From Novosphingopyxis iocasae (GTDB lineage: Bacteria; Pseudomonadota; Alphaproteobacteria; Sphingomonadales; Sphingomonadaceae): a DNA stretch of 64,000 bases. Positions 52,382 through 62,597 of this stretch are shown one piece after another. The stretch spans positions 1 through 64,000 of the forward strand of contig NZ_CP060495.1 of assembly GCF_014334095.1 (NCBI RefSeq), read 5' to 3'. Each line of letters opens with the position of its first letter. Position 1 is the stretch's first letter. The notes under the pieces are model-generated. The model saw only the letters and a list, made by a program, of their open reading frames with translations, did not search any database and had not been told where the DNA came from. Made by a program: the position numbers and the translations under genes.

Positions 52382-54481
52382 ATGACTGCATTGCGCACCA
52401 TGCTTCTTCTGGCCGCCGCTCCGCTGGCGCTGGCCGCAAATCCCGCCGCCGCACAGCAGGCGGGCGCGAACACCGAGTCCAAGGCCGAGAGCGCCCTGTC
52501 CGCCGATGCTGATGCCTCGGCGGAGGCAAGCCGCGCCGATGGTAAGGCTGAAATCGGCGATTTCGGGTTCGATATGCAAGGCATGGACACCTCGATCCGT
52601 CCCGGTGACGATTTTTACGGCTATGCCAATGGCGGCTGGGCAGAAAGCACGGCCATCCCTGCCGACAAGTCCAATTACGGCATGTTTACCGCGCTGGCGG
52701 ACCTCAGCCAGGAGCGCGTGAAGAATGTGCTCGAGCAGGCGAAGATGGACCCGAACAGCCGCATCGGCCGGGCTTTCTCTAGCTATCTCGACACCGATAC
52801 GGTGGAGGCCAAGGGCCTCGCGCCGATCCAGCCTTGGCTGAGCCAGATCGATGGTCTGCAGAACAAGGAAGACTATGCGCTGCTGCTGGTCGATGCCGCC
52901 AAGAACGGCGTGCGCGGGCCGGTTGCGAGCTATGTCGGCCAGGACGACAAGAACCCTGACACCTATATCTTCAACATGTATCAGGCCGGCCTCGGCCTGC
53001 CCGACCGGGACTATTATCTGGGCGACTCCGAGCGTTTTCAGGATATTCGCACGAAATATATCGCGCATCTGACGAAGATGTTCGAACTGGCGGGCGAGGA
53101 TAATGCCGCCGCCCGCGCGCAGGCGGTCTTCGATCTTGAGAAGAACATTGCCGAGGTGCACTGGAACAAGGAAGACAGTTCCGACGCCACCAAGACCTAT
53201 AACAAGATGAGCGTTGCCGATCTGCAGGCGATGGCACCCGGCCTCGATCTTGCCGCGATGCTGCAGAAGACCAGCCCCAAAATTCAGGAGCTGATCGTGG
53301 CGCAGCCGAGCGCGGTGCAGGGCATCGCCCGCATCATCGGCGATGCGGACATGGGCGTGCTGAAGGATCAGCTGATGATCCGCAGCCTCGACAATCTGTC
53401 GGACGTTCTGCCTGAAGCGATCGCCAATGAAAGCTTCGATTTTTACGGCACCACGCTGAACGGCACGCCCGAGCGCGAAGTGCGCTGGAAGCGCGGCGTC
53501 GGTTTCACCGAGGACGTGCTCGGCCAGGAAGTCGGCCAGGAATATGCCGCGCGTTACTTCCCGCCGGAAACCAAGGCGGCGATGAACAAGCTGGTCGACA
53601 ATGTGCTCGCTGCCATGGGCCGCCGCATCCAGGGTCTGGAATGGATGCAGCCCGAAACCAAGGAGCGCGCGCTGGCCAAGCTCGCCAACTTCACGGTGAA
53701 GGTCGGCTATCCCGACCGCTGGAAGGACTATGGCGATCTGGAAATCACGTCGGACGACCTGTTCGGCAACCAGATCCGCGGCAATAACTGGCAATATGCC
53801 GATAATATCTCGAAGCTCGGCGAGCCGATCCGCCGCTGGGAATGGGGTATGCTGCCCGAAACCGTCAACGCCTACGCCAATTTCGGCATGAGCGAAGTGG
53901 TGTTCCCGGCCGCAATCCTGCAGCCGCCCTTCTTCGATCCCAATGCCGATCCGGCGATCAACTATGGCGGCATCGGCGCAGTGATCGGCCATGAGATCAG
54001 CCACCATTTCGACGATCAGGGCTCTAAATATGACGAGAACGGCCGCCTGTCCGACTGGTGGACGCCCGAAGACGTCGCCGCCTTCGACAAGGCGACCAAG
54101 GCGCTCGTCGCGCAATATGACGAATATGAGCCGCTGCCCGGCGAACATGTGAAGGGCGAGTTCACGCTCGGCGAGAATATCGGCGACCTTGCCGGCCTCA
54201 CCGTGGCCTATGACGCCTATCGCCATTCGCTGAACGGCAAGGAAGCTCCGGTGCTGGACGGCCTGACCGGCGATCAGCGCTTCTTCCTCGGCTGGGCGCA
54301 GGTGTGGCGCCGCAATTATCGCGAGGCCAATCTCTCGCAGCGGCTCAACACCGATCCGCACAGCCCGTCGCAGCAGCGCGCATGGGTCGTGCGCAACCTT
54401 GACAAATGGTATGACGCCTTCGATCCGCAGCCTGATAGCAAGCTCTATCTCGCACCGGATCAGCGGGTGCGCATCTGGTAA
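52382..54481 (+). CDS. M13 family zinc metalloprotease
   Basis: This is a neprilysin-type M13 protease of 699 residues with a signal peptide (about 1-24, ending A-A-A-Q-Q). Zinc ligands are H537-E-x-x-H541 in G-H-E-I-S-H-H-F-D-D-Q-G and E598 in G-E-N-I-G-D602. The substrate-binding N-A-Y-A and a C-terminal W ending match the family. ATG 52382 follows a GAGG stretch; longer frames run into DUF2062. A soluble periplasmic or exported peptidase is inferred. cckA follows after nine bases. Confidence 0.94.
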   Translation: MTALRTMLLLAAAPLALAANPAAAQQAGANTESKAESALSADADASAEASRADGKAEIGDFGFDMQGMDTSIRPGDDFYGYANGGWAESTAIPADKSNYGMFTALADLSQERVKNVLEQAKMDPNSRIGRAFSSYLDTDTVEAKGLAPIQPWLSQIDGLQNKEDYALLLVDAAKNGVRGPVASYVGQDDKNPDTYIFNMYQAGLGLPDRDYYLGDSERFQDIRTKYIAHLTKMFELAGEDNAAARAQAVFDLEKNIAEVHWNKEDSSDATKTYNKMSVADLQAMAPGLDLAAMLQKTSPKIQELIVAQPSAVQGIARIIGDADMGVLKDQLMIRSLDNLSDVLPEAIANESFDFYGTTLNGTPEREVRWKRGVGFTEDVLGQEVGQEYAARYFPPETKAAMNKLVDNVLAAMGRRIQGLEWMQPETKERALAKLANFTVKVGYPDRWKDYGDLEITSDDLFGNQIRGNNWQYADNISKLGEPIRRWEWGMLPETVNAYANFGMSEVVFPAAILQPPFFDPNADPAINYGGIGAVIGHEISHHFDDQGSKYDENGRLSDWWTPEDVAAFDKATKALVAQYDEYEPLPGEHVKGEFTLGENIGDLAGLTVAYDAYRHSLNGKEAPVLDGLTGDQRFFLGWAQVWRRNYREANLSQRLNTDPHSPSQQRAWVVRNLDKWYDAFDPQPDSKLYLAPDQRVRIW

Positions 54482-54490
54482 GGAACTGAT

Positions 54491-56917
54491 TTGAACGACG
54501 GGGGAGCCAAGGCAGCGACAAGCGGTTTCGATGCCGCGGCCCGGCTCCCCCTATCCTTGATGGTGGGCGGTGCGCTTGCGCTGTCCGCCTTTTGTTTATG
54601 GGCCGCAACGGACAGCGTCGTGCTGGCCGCCGGGCTTGTTGCGGGCATGGCGTGCCTGGGCGCATTTGCGCTGCTTTTCCGCCAGAATGTGGACCATGCC
54701 CCGCGTCAGGACGTGCTGCCGCCGGATTGGTCCGTCACCCATGCCGCCGCCGACTTCGCCGATTTCGGCCTGGCGATCACGGACCGCGCCGGACGCTTGG
54801 TCTGCGCCAACGATCTCTATTCTCGCTGGATGGGTGGGCCGCGTCCACCGGCGGCGCTCCAGTTCGACGGTAAGGGTGCCGAAGACATCGCCACCGCGCT
54901 GCGCGGCGCCTGGCGCGATGGCCGCTCCGAATTGCCGATGCTGTCGCGCGGCGCCGCCGAATATCGCGTGGCGCTGCGCCGGTCGGGCGCGAGCGACGAT
55001 TATATGGTCTGGCAGTTCGAGCCGTTTTTGCGCCGCAGCCTTGCAGTGGAAGCGGCCGAGCTCGTTTCCGGCAATCTGGGTGATCTGCTCGCCCGTTCCG
55101 GCCTCATGGCGGTCACGCTTGGCCCCGAAGGCCGGATCCGCGCCTGCAATAGCGCCTTTGCCCTGCGCGCGACGGGCGACGGCGCGGCAAACCTGACGGG
55201 ACGCGATTTCGCATCCTATTTGCGGTCGGACGAACGCGGCGCGATCTTTTTCGAGACCGAAGGGCGGCGCGGCGTGCCGCTGCGGCTGGTCCATCTGCCG
55301 ATCGAGGCGGACCGGGATGATGGCCCCGCACTCGTTCTGCTGCGCGACGATGACGGCGCGGTTCATGATCGCACGGCCGCGCTTGCGCATGTCGAGAACC
55401 TGCTCGCCAATCTGCCGCTGGGCCTTGCCCTGCTGGACCGCGACGGGCGCTTCCTGTTCGCCAATGACAGCTTTGCGAAAATGGCCGGCCTCGCCGATGG
55501 CAGCCTGCCGCCGTACCCGGGCGATCTGGTGATCCGCGAGGACAAGGGCGCGCTGGCCGATGCGGTGCGCCGCCATGCCGGTGGCCAGCTGACGAGCGGA
55601 GACCTGGCGGTGCGCCCGCATGGACGGCCGGACGAGGTGCTCTCACTTACGCTGTCGGGCGTGCGCGGCCTCGGCGAGGCCGCGGTCATGCTGAGCCTGA
55701 AGGATTCGGGCGAGGAGACCAAGCTGAAGCGCCAGATCGCGCAGCAGACCAAGATGGAAGCGGTCGGCCAGCTGGCGGGCGGCGTCGCGCATGATTTCAA
55801 CAATATCCTGACCGCGATCATCGGCCACTGTGATCTCATGCTGCTGCGCCTGACGCCGGGCGACAGCCATTATGACGACATTCAACAGATCAAGAACAAC
55901 TCCAACCGCGCCGCCAGCCTGACGCGCCAGCTGCTCGCTTTCTCGCGCCAGCAGACGCTGCGCCCGCAGGTGTTGCAGCTACCCGATCTGGTTTCCGACG
56001 TATCGAACCTGCTGAAGCGGCTGCTGGGTGAGCAGGTGAAGCTGGAGGTGCGGCATGGGCGGGGCCTGGGGCCCGTGCGCGCCGATCCGGGGCAGCTGGA
56101 ACAGGTGATCGTGAACCTGGGCGTTAACGCGCGCGATGCGATCCTCGATGCCGTGCGCCGCTCCGGCGCGAAGAACGGCACGGTGACGATCGAGACCGCC
56201 GCCGTCGGCCCCGCCGATGTGCGCGCGATGGAGAGCGATGTGTTGCCGGAAGGGGACTATATCCGCCTCTCGGTCACCGACAGTGGCACCGGCATTCCGA
56301 AGGATGTACTGGGCAAGATCTTCGAACCCTTTTTCACCACCAAGGAAATGGGGAAGGGCACCGGCCTTGGTCTGTCCACAGTGTATGGCATCGTCAAGCA
56401 ATCGGGCGGCTATATCTTTGCGCGCAACGTGAAGGGCGGCGGCGCGCGGTTCGAGGTGTTTCTGCCGGTGCATAAGACCGCGCGGGGCGAAACCGGAAGG
56501 CGCATCGAAAAGGCGCAGGAAAAGCCGCAGGACACCTGGGGCACGGGCACGATCCTGCTGGTTGAGGATGAGGATATGGTGCGCGCCGTGGCCGAACGCG
56601 CGCTCACGCGTCAGGGCTACACCGTGGAAACCGCGAGCGATGGTGAGGAAGCGCTGGAGATTTTCGCGCAGGGCCGGGCCTATGACTTGATCGTGTCGGA
56701 CGTGGTGATGCCCAATATGGATGGTCCAGCCATGGCGCGCGAATTGCGCAAGAAGCGGCCCGATCTGCCGATCCTGTTCATGTCCGGCTATGCCGAGGAA
56801 CAGCTGCGCCAGAGCATCGATCTCGACAATGTCGCCTTTCTGCCCAAGCCGTTCAGCGTGCAGCAGATCGCCGAAGCGGTGGGCGATGTGTTGCGGAAAG
56901 AACGGGCGGGAAAGTAG
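54491..56917 (+). CDS. cckA: Hybrid histidine kinase, CckA type
   Basis: CckA is the bifunctional kinase/phosphatase that controls CtrA through ChpT. The 808-residue protein has two N-terminal membrane segments (about 18-65) and PAS-like regions. A HisKA domain follows with H434 (G-G-V-A-H-D-F-N-N), then an ATPase domain (N-A-R-D-A, D-S-G-T-G-I, G-T-G-L-G-L-S-T-V) and a C-terminal receiver with D737 (V-S-D-V-V-M-P). The start is TTG at 54491 with AAGGA six bases before it, nine bases after the M13 stop. Confidence 0.92.
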   Translation: MNDGGAKAATSGFDAAARLPLSLMVGGALALSAFCLWAATDSVVLAAGLVAGMACLGAFALLFRQNVDHAPRQDVLPPDWSVTHAAADFADFGLAITDRAGRLVCANDLYSRWMGGPRPPAALQFDGKGAEDIATALRGAWRDGRSELPMLSRGAAEYRVALRRSGASDDYMVWQFEPFLRRSLAVEAAELVSGNLGDLLARSGLMAVTLGPEGRIRACNSAFALRATGDGAANLTGRDFASYLRSDERGAIFFETEGRRGVPLRLVHLPIEADRDDGPALVLLRDDDGAVHDRTAALAHVENLLANLPLGLALLDRDGRFLFANDSFAKMAGLADGSLPPYPGDLVIREDKGALADAVRRHAGGQLTSGDLAVRPHGRPDEVLSLTLSGVRGLGEAAVMLSLKDSGEETKLKRQIAQQTKMEAVGQLAGGVAHDFNNILTAIIGHCDLMLLRLTPGDSHYDDIQQIKNNSNRAASLTRQLLAFSRQQTLRPQVLQLPDLVSDVSNLLKRLLGEQVKLEVRHGRGLGPVRADPGQLEQVIVNLGVNARDAILDAVRRSGAKNGTVTIETAAVGPADVRAMESDVLPEGDYIRLSVTDSGTGIPKDVLGKIFEPFFTTKEMGKGTGLGLSTVYGIVKQSGGYIFARNVKGGGARFEVFLPVHKTARGETGRRIEKAQEKPQDTWGTGTILLVEDEDMVRAVAERALTRQGYTVETASDGEEALEIFAQGRAYDLIVSDVVMPNMDGPAMARELRKKRPDLPILFMSGYAEEQLRQSIDLDNVAFLPKPFSVQQIAEAVGDVLRKERAGK

Positions 56918-57013
56918 CGCTCCTGCGCCATCGAACCGACATCCGTTCGCCCTGAACCGGCTAGCGGGCCGCAATTTCTCGCACTGACGGAAACGTTCGA
57001 ACAGGCGAGTATC

Positions 57014-57028
57014 GTTCCCCACTTGTTC
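57014..57028 (+). promoter_or_regulatory. LexA (SOS) box of recA
   Basis: GTTC-CCCACTT-GTTC is a perfect alphaproteobacterial LexA operator. It overlaps the probable -35 box TTGTTC (57023-57028), which is 17 bases from TACATC (57046-57051). LexA binding would block polymerase until DNA damage. Confidence 0.9.
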
Positions 57029-57105
57029 CGCGCGAACAAATGCGGTACATCACCAAAATTGCCGTCGCGCCGACGGCATTGCTGAACCAGTGCAGGGGAC
57101 GTGAT

Positions 57106-58170
57106 ATGGCCGCCAAACTCAAAGTCATCGAATCGAACGAAAGAAAAAGCGACATGGACCGCGAAAAGGCACTCGACGCCGCGCTGGCGCAGATCGACCG
57201 CGCCTTCGGCAAGGGCTCGGCAATGAAGCTGGGTAGCCGTGAGGCGATCGAGATCGAGGCAATCTCCACCGGCTCGCTCGGCCTCGATATCGCACTCGGC
57301 ATCGGCGGCCTTCCCAAGGGGCGCATCATCGAAGTTTACGGCCCGGAAAGCTCGGGCAAGACCACGCTGGCGCTGCACACGGTGGCCGAATGCCAGAAGA
57401 AGGGCGGCACCGCGGCGTTTATCGATGCCGAGCACGCGCTCGATCCGGTCTACGCCAAGAAGCTGGGCGTCGATATCGACAACCTTATCGTCTCGCAGCC
57501 CGATACGGGCGAGCAGGCGCTGGAAATCTGCGACACGCTGGTGCGCTCCAACGCCATCGACATTCTGGTGGTCGACTCGGTTGCGGCGCTGGTGCCCCGC
57601 GCGGAGATCGAGGGCGAGATGGGCGACAGCCATGTCGGCCTGCAGGCGCGTTTGATGAGCCAGTCGCTGCGCAAGCTGACCGGCTCCATCTCCAAGTCCA
57701 AATGCATGGTGATCTTCATCAACCAGCTGCGCATGAAGATCGGCGTGATGTACGGCAATCCGGAGACGACGACCGGCGGCAACGCGCTGAAATTCTACGC
57801 CTCCGTGCGCCTCGACATCCGCCGCACCGGCCAGATCAAGGACCGCGACGAAGTGGTGGGCAACGCCACGCGCGTGAAGGTGGTGAAGAACAAGGTCGCC
57901 CCGCCGTTCAAGCAGGTGGAGTTCGACATCATGTATGGTGAGGGCATCTCCAAGATCGGCGAGATCATCGATCTGGGCGTGAAGGCCGGCATTGTTGAAA
58001 AGGCGGGTGCCTGGTTCAGCTATGACAGCACCCGCATCGGCCAGGGCCGTGAGAATGCGAAAAACTTCCTGCGCGAGAATCCCGAGATGCTCGAAAAGCT
58101 GGAAGCGCAGATCCGCGGCAAGAAAGACGATGTAGCCGAAGAGATGATGGTCGGCCCGGACGCCGACTGA
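57106..58170 (+). CDS. recA: Recombinase RecA
   Basis: RecA catalyses strand exchange and triggers LexA self-cleavage. The 354-residue protein has Walker A G79-P-E-S-S-G-K85-T-T, the V-V-D-S-V-A-A-L-V strand, and the L2-region [14 protein letters not shown] 57106 follows AGGGGA and begins the conserved sequence; the frame opens upstream at 57040 inside the promoter. An SOS box is present upstream. Confidence 0.97.
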   Translation: MAAKLKVIESNERKSDMDREKALDAALAQIDRAFGKGSAMKLGSREAIEIEAISTGSLGLDIALGIGGLPKGRIIEVYGPESSGKTTLALHTVAECQKKGGTAAFIDAEHALDPVYAKKLGVDIDNLIVSQPDTGEQALEICDTLVRSNAIDILVVDSVAALVPRAEIEGEMGDSHVGLQARLMSQSLRKLTGSISKSKCMVIFINQLRMKIGVMYGNPETTTGGNALKFYASVRLDIRRTGQIKDRDEVVGNATRVKVVKNKVAPPFKQVEFDIMYGEGISKIGEIIDLGVKAGIVEKAGAWFSYDSTRIGQGRENAKNFLRENPEMLEKLEAQIRGKKDDVAEEMMVGPDAD

Positions 58171-58259
58171 CGGCGCAAACATGCTCCTCCCGTATCGTGA
58201 CCGTTGCGACCTTTCGGACAGCTATTAGGGTCTGCGGTGCGATACGGAGGGAAGCGAAC

Positions 58260-59555
58260 ATGATGAAGTTGAACATGATGCGGGGCAGCCCGGCTCTCTC
58301 GCGCCGCCGTCTTCTGGGCTCGATGGCGCTAGGCTCCGCGGCGCTCGCGTCCGCGCCGCTGACGGGCCTTCGTGCGCAAGCCGGCACGGCCGCCGAACTA
58401 GAGCCTATCACCGGCGGCGCTATCCCGATCGGACGTGCGGAACGCGCCGAGCGATTGAAACGCGCGCAGGCCTTGATGGCTGACAACGACATCGGCGCAA
58501 TTTTGATCGAACCCGGGGCCAGCCTCGTCTATTTCAGCGGCGTGCGCTGGTGGCGCAGCGAACGGCTGACCGCCGCGATCATCCCGGCCAGCGGCGATCC
58601 CGTCATCGTCACCCCCTTCTTCGAACGTCCCTCGGTTGCCGAGTCGCTCGGCATCGACGCCGACATCCGCGTCTGGCAGGAAGACGAGAGCCCGACCCGA
58701 TTGGTCGCCCAGGTCCTGACGGAACGCGGCCTCGCCGATTCCCGCATTGGCATCGAGGAGACCGTCCGCTTCTTCGCCTCCGATGGGCTCGCCCAAGCGC
58801 TTCCGAAGGCCCCTCTGGTTTCAGCCGCTCCCGTTGTCCGCGGTTGCCGCATGCGCAAGACGCACGCTGAGATCGCGCTCATGCAGACCGCGAACGACGT
58901 GACGCTCGCGGCCTATCGCCACGTCTATCCCCGGATCGAACTAGGCATGACGCCCGCGCAGATCGGCGCAATGATGGATGATTCGACGCGCGCTCTGGGC
59001 GGTCGCGACCCCTGGTCGCTGATCCTGCTCGGTGAAGCATCGGCCTATCCCCATGGCAGCGGCAAGCCGCAGCGCGTTGAACGCGGCGGCATCGTCCTCA
59101 TGGACTGCGGCTGTTCGGTCGAGGACTATCAGTCGGACATCTCGCGTACCTTCGTCTTCGGCGCTGACCCGACCGCCGAACAGACCCGCGTGTGGAACGA
59201 GGTCGCGCGCGGCCAGCAGGTCGCGCTGGCGGCCGCGCAGCTTGGCGCGCCCGCCGGATCGGTCGACGATGCCGTCCGCGCTTATTACGAATCGCTCGGC
59301 TACGGCCCGCGCTACGAACTGCCGGGCCTCTCGCACCGCACCGGCCATGGCATCGGCATGGAGGGTCATGAACCGGTCAACCTCGTCCATGGCGAAGCGA
59401 CGCCGTTGGCCCCCGGCATGTGTTTCTCGAACGAACCCGGCCTCTACGCCCCCGGCCAGTTCGGCGTGCGCCTGGAAGACTGTTTCCACATGACCGAGAC
59501 CGGCCCGCAATTCTTCACAACCCCGCCACCCTCGATCGATCGACCATTCGGATAA
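58260..59555 (+). CDS. M24 family metallopeptidase, probable Tat-exported
   Basis: This 431-residue protein has the pita-bread M24 fold of Xaa-Pro aminopeptidases. Likely metal-site blocks are M-D-C-G-C-S-V-E-D-Y-Q-S-D-I-S-R-T-F, H-R-T-G-H-G-I-G, N-E-P-G and R-L-E-D-C. A twin-arginine signal R15-R-R17-L-L-G precedes a hydrophobic stretch. ATG 58260 has GGAGGG seven bases before it. In its last third I count nine GTC among twelve valine codons, unlike GTG-preferring neighbours. Specificity is unknown. Confidence 0.9.
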   Translation: MMKLNMMRGSPALSRRRLLGSMALGSAALASAPLTGLRAQAGTAAELEPITGGAIPIGRAERAERLKRAQALMADNDIGAILIEPGASLVYFSGVRWWRSERLTAAIIPASGDPVIVTPFFERPSVAESLGIDADIRVWQEDESPTRLVAQVLTERGLADSRIGIEETVRFFASDGLAQALPKAPLVSAAPVVRGCRMRKTHAEIALMQTANDVTLAAYRHVYPRIELGMTPAQIGAMMDDSTRALGGRDPWSLILLGEASAYPHGSGKPQRVERGGIVLMDCGCSVEDYQSDISRTFVFGADPTAEQTRVWNEVARGQQVALAAAQLGAPAGSVDDAVRAYYESLGYGPRYELPGLSHRTGHGIGMEGHEPVNLVHGEATPLAPGMCFSNEPGLYAPGQFGVRLEDCFHMTETGPQFFTTPPPSIDRPFG

Positions 59556-59565
59556 GGAACCGATA

Positions 59566-59907
59566 ATGACCGGACAACCGACCGTCCGCCTCAATTATGT
59601 CGAGCTCTCCGTTGCCGCTACTGCGCCGGCCCGCGATTTCTACGCCGCGGCCTTAGGCTGGACCTTCAGCGACTTCGGCCCGACCTATAGTGCGACCACC
59701 ACGGACGACACTGATCTGGGCCTAGACGCAGACCGCAAGCTGCCGCCGCTTCCCGTGTTCGAGAGCAGCGATGTAGCGGCATCGCGCGAGGCTGTCCTGG
59801 CCGCGGGCGGCACGCTAGTGCGCGACATCTACGAATTTCCCGGCGGACGCCGTTTCGAATTTACCGATCCCGACGGCAATGAGGTCGCCGTCTGGCAGCG
59901 AGGCTGA
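59566..59907 (+). CDS. VOC (glyoxalase/bleomycin-resistance) superfamily protein
   Basis: This 113-residue protein is one VOC unit: N-Y-V-E-L-S-V at the start, [11 protein letters not shown], and the C-terminal [12 protein letters not shown]. The substrate is unknown. AAGGA precedes the ATG, ten bases past the M24 stop. Codon use is GTC-rich like its M24 neighbour. Confidence 0.9.
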   Translation: MTGQPTVRLNYVELSVAATAPARDFYAAALGWTFSDFGPTYSATTTDDTDLGLDADRKLPPLPVFESSDVAASREAVLAAGGTLVRDIYEFPGGRRFEFTDPDGNEVAVWQRG

Positions 59908-59948
59908 TCGCGCTTGAGCGCGCCCCGTTGGCCGCTTACATGGGCGCT

Positions 59949-62597
59949 ATGACATCGACCAACGACATCCGCCGTAGTTTCCTCGATTATTTCGCCGACG
60001 CCGGGCATGAGCGCGTGCCCTCTGCGCCGCTGGTGCCGCATAACGATCCGACGCTGATGTTCGTGAATGCGGGCATGGTGCCGTTCAAGAACGTGTTCAC
60101 CGGCCTGGAATCGCGGCCCTATGATCGGGCGACCAGCGCGCAGAAATGCGTGCGGGCGGGCGGCAAGCATAACGATCTCGACAATGTCGGCTACACCGCG
60201 CGGCACCACACCTTCTTCGAGATGATGGGCAATTTCTCGTTCGGCGATTATTTCAAGGAACAGGCGATCGAGCATGCTTGGACGCTGGTGACGAAGGAAT
60301 GGGGCATCGATCCCAACCGCCTCACTGCCACCGTCTATCACACCGATGATGAGGCGTTCGATCTCTGGCGCAAGATCGCGGGGCTGCCGGATGACCGCAT
60401 CATCCGCATCGCCACCAAGGACAATTTCTGGGCGATGGGCGACAACGGCCCCTGCGGTCCGTGCAGCGAGCTGTTCTACGATCATGGCGATGACATTTGG
60501 GGCGGCCCGCCCGGAACGCCGGAAGAGGATGGCGACCGCTTCGTCGAAATCTGGAACCTCGTCTTCATGCAGCACCGGCAGGAAGAGGGGGAGATCGTCG
60601 GCGATCTGCCCAAGCCTTCCATCGACACCGGCATGGGGCTGGAGCGCGCCGCAGCGGTGATGCAGGGCGTGCACGACAATTATGATATCGATCTGTTCAA
60701 GACACTGATCGCCGCGTCGGTGGACCTCACCGATCAGCCGGAAACGGACGAAACGCGTGCCAGCCACCGCGTGATCGCGGATCATCTGCGCTCGGTGAGC
60801 TTCCTGATGGCGGACGGCGTGCTGCCCGCTAACGAAGGGCGCGGCTATGTGCTGCGGCGGATCATGCGCCGCGCAATGCGCCACGCGCATCTGCTGGGTG
60901 CGAAGGACCCGCTGATGCACCGGCTGGTGCCGACGCTCGCTTCCGAAATGGGCGCGGCCTATCCCGAACTGATCCGCGCACAGCCGCTGATCCGCGAAAC
61001 GCTGGAGCGCGAGGAAACCCGTTTCCGCCAGACGCTGGAGAAGGGCCTGCGTCTGCTGGACGACGCCACCGAAGACATGGGTGAGGGTGCAGAACTGCCC
61101 GGTGAGACCGCGTTCAAGCTCTACGATACCTATGGTTTCCCTTATGATCTGACCGAGGATGCGCTGCGTGCCCGCGGCTTGACGGTCGACCGCGCAGGCT
61201 TCGACGCCGCCATGGCCGAACAGAAGAAGGCCGCGCGCGCCGCCTGGAAGGGTTCGGGTGAAAGCGCCGACAGCGAGGTCTGGTTCGATATTGCCGAGCG
61301 CGAGGGCGGCAGCGAGTTCATCGGCTATCAGGCGACCGAGGGTGAGGGCACCATCGTCGCGCTGGTGAAGGACGGGGCGGAAGTGTCCGAACTGTCCGAA
61401 GGGGATCGCGGCGTTATCCTTACCAACCAGACGCCCTTTTATGCCGAAAGCGGGGGGCAGATGGGTGACAGCGGGCGCATTTCCGGCCCCCATGATTTCG
61501 CGGCCAGCGTGAGCGACACGTCCAAGCCGCTCGGGCGCCTTCACGCGCATCATGCGACGGTGGAAAAGGGCACGATCAAGATCGGTGACGGCGTGCAGAT
61601 GCTGGTGGACGGCGAGCGGCGCGACCGGCTCCGCGCCAATCACAGCGCGACGCATCTGCTGCACGCGGCGCTGCGCGGACGGCTGGGCGAGCATGTGACG
61701 CAGAAGGGCAGCCTGGTGGCGCCCGAACGGTTGCGGTTCGACTTCTCAAACCCCACGGCGCTGAGCGATGAGGACATCGCTGCGATCGAGGCCGAGGTGA
61801 ACGAGGAAATTCGCGCCAACGATCCGGTGACGACGCGGCTGATGTCGCCCGATGACGCGGTGGGGGCGGGCGCGCTGGCGCTGTTCGGCGAGAAATATGG
61901 CGACGAGGTGCGCGTGCTTTCGATGGGCCGCCAGACCGATAAGCATTATTCGATCGAGCTGTGCGGCGGCACGCATGTCGATGCGCTGGGCGATATCGCC
62001 TTGTTCAAGATCGTCGGCGAGAGCGCGGTGTCGAGCGGCGTGCGCCGGATCGAGGCGCTGACCGGAGAGGCTGCACGGCAATATCTGACGGGGCGCGAGG
62101 CGATGCTGCGGCAGGCGGCATCCGCGCTGAAGGCGGCCCCCGAAGAGGTGGCCGAGCGCGTGGGCACGCTGGTGGCGGAACGCCGCCGGCTGGAGGCCGA
62201 GCTGGCCGAAGCGAAGAAGCAGCTGGCGCTCGGCGGAGGCGGTGGATCGTCTGCCGGGCCGGAGATCGAGGAAATCGCCGGCACCAAGTTCCTCGGCCAG
62301 GCGCTGGACGGCGTCGATCCGAAGTCACTGCGCTCGATCCTCGATGATATGAAGGACAAGCTCGGCAGCGGCGTTGCGGCGCTGGCGGCGGTGAATGAAG
62401 GACGCGCGGCGTTCGCGGTGGCGGTGACCGACGATCTGACCGAACAGTTCGACGCGGTGGCGCTGGTGCGCGCGGGCGTGGCGGAGCTGGGCGGCAAGGG
62501 TGGCGGTGGCCGTGCCGACATGGCGCAGGGCGGGGGACCGGACGGCGACAAGGCCCCTGAGGCGCTCGACGCGGTGCGCGCCGCGCTGAAGGGCTGA
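59949..62597 (+). CDS. alaS: Alanyl-tRNA synthetase
   Basis: AlaRS charges tRNA-Ala (and tmRNA) and edits mischarged products. The 882-residue protein has the class II catalytic domain ([13 protein letters not shown]), the editing domain with H-S-A-T-H-L-L-H and C-G-G-T-H-V, and a C-terminal C-Ala region. ATG 59949 begins the conserved S-T-N-D-I-R-R-S-F; a nearby ATG at 59940 is also possible. Its stop overlaps the cobB start (TGATG). Confidence 0.96.
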   Translation: MTSTNDIRRSFLDYFADAGHERVPSAPLVPHNDPTLMFVNAGMVPFKNVFTGLESRPYDRATSAQKCVRAGGKHNDLDNVGYTARHHTFFEMMGNFSFGDYFKEQAIEHAWTLVTKEWGIDPNRLTATVYHTDDEAFDLWRKIAGLPDDRIIRIATKDNFWAMGDNGPCGPCSELFYDHGDDIWGGPPGTPEEDGDRFVEIWNLVFMQHRQEEGEIVGDLPKPSIDTGMGLERAAAVMQGVHDNYDIDLFKTLIAASVDLTDQPETDETRASHRVIADHLRSVSFLMADGVLPANEGRGYVLRRIMRRAMRHAHLLGAKDPLMHRLVPTLASEMGAAYPELIRAQPLIRETLEREETRFRQTLEKGLRLLDDATEDMGEGAELPGETAFKLYDTYGFPYDLTEDALRARGLTVDRAGFDAAMAEQKKAARAAWKGSGESADSEVWFDIAEREGGSEFIGYQATEGEGTIVALVKDGAEVSELSEGDRGVILTNQTPFYAESGGQMGDSGRISGPHDFAASVSDTSKPLGRLHAHHATVEKGTIKIGDGVQMLVDGERRDRLRANHSATHLLHAALRGRLGEHVTQKGSLVAPERLRFDFSNPTALSDEDIAAIEAEVNEEIRANDPVTTRLMSPDDAVGAGALALFGEKYGDEVRVLSMGRQTDKHYSIELCGGTHVDALGDIALFKIVGESAVSSGVRRIEALTGEAARQYLTGREAMLRQAASALKAAPEEVAERVGTLVAERRRLEAELAEAKKQLALGGGGGSSAGPEIEEIAGTKFLGQALDGVDPKSLRSILDDMKDKLGSGVAALAAVNEGRAAFAVAVTDDLTEQFDAVALVRAGVAELGGKGGGGRADMAQGGGPDGDKAPEALDAVRAALKG

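Noticed and set aside
52280-54361. 693-residue open frame antisense to the M13 protease
   Set aside because: The M13 gene has zinc motifs, signal peptide and ribosome binding site; the reverse frame has none.
59829-61694. 621-residue open frame antisense to alaS
   Set aside because: It covers the editing and catalytic domains of alaS in reverse and has no start context or recognised domain.
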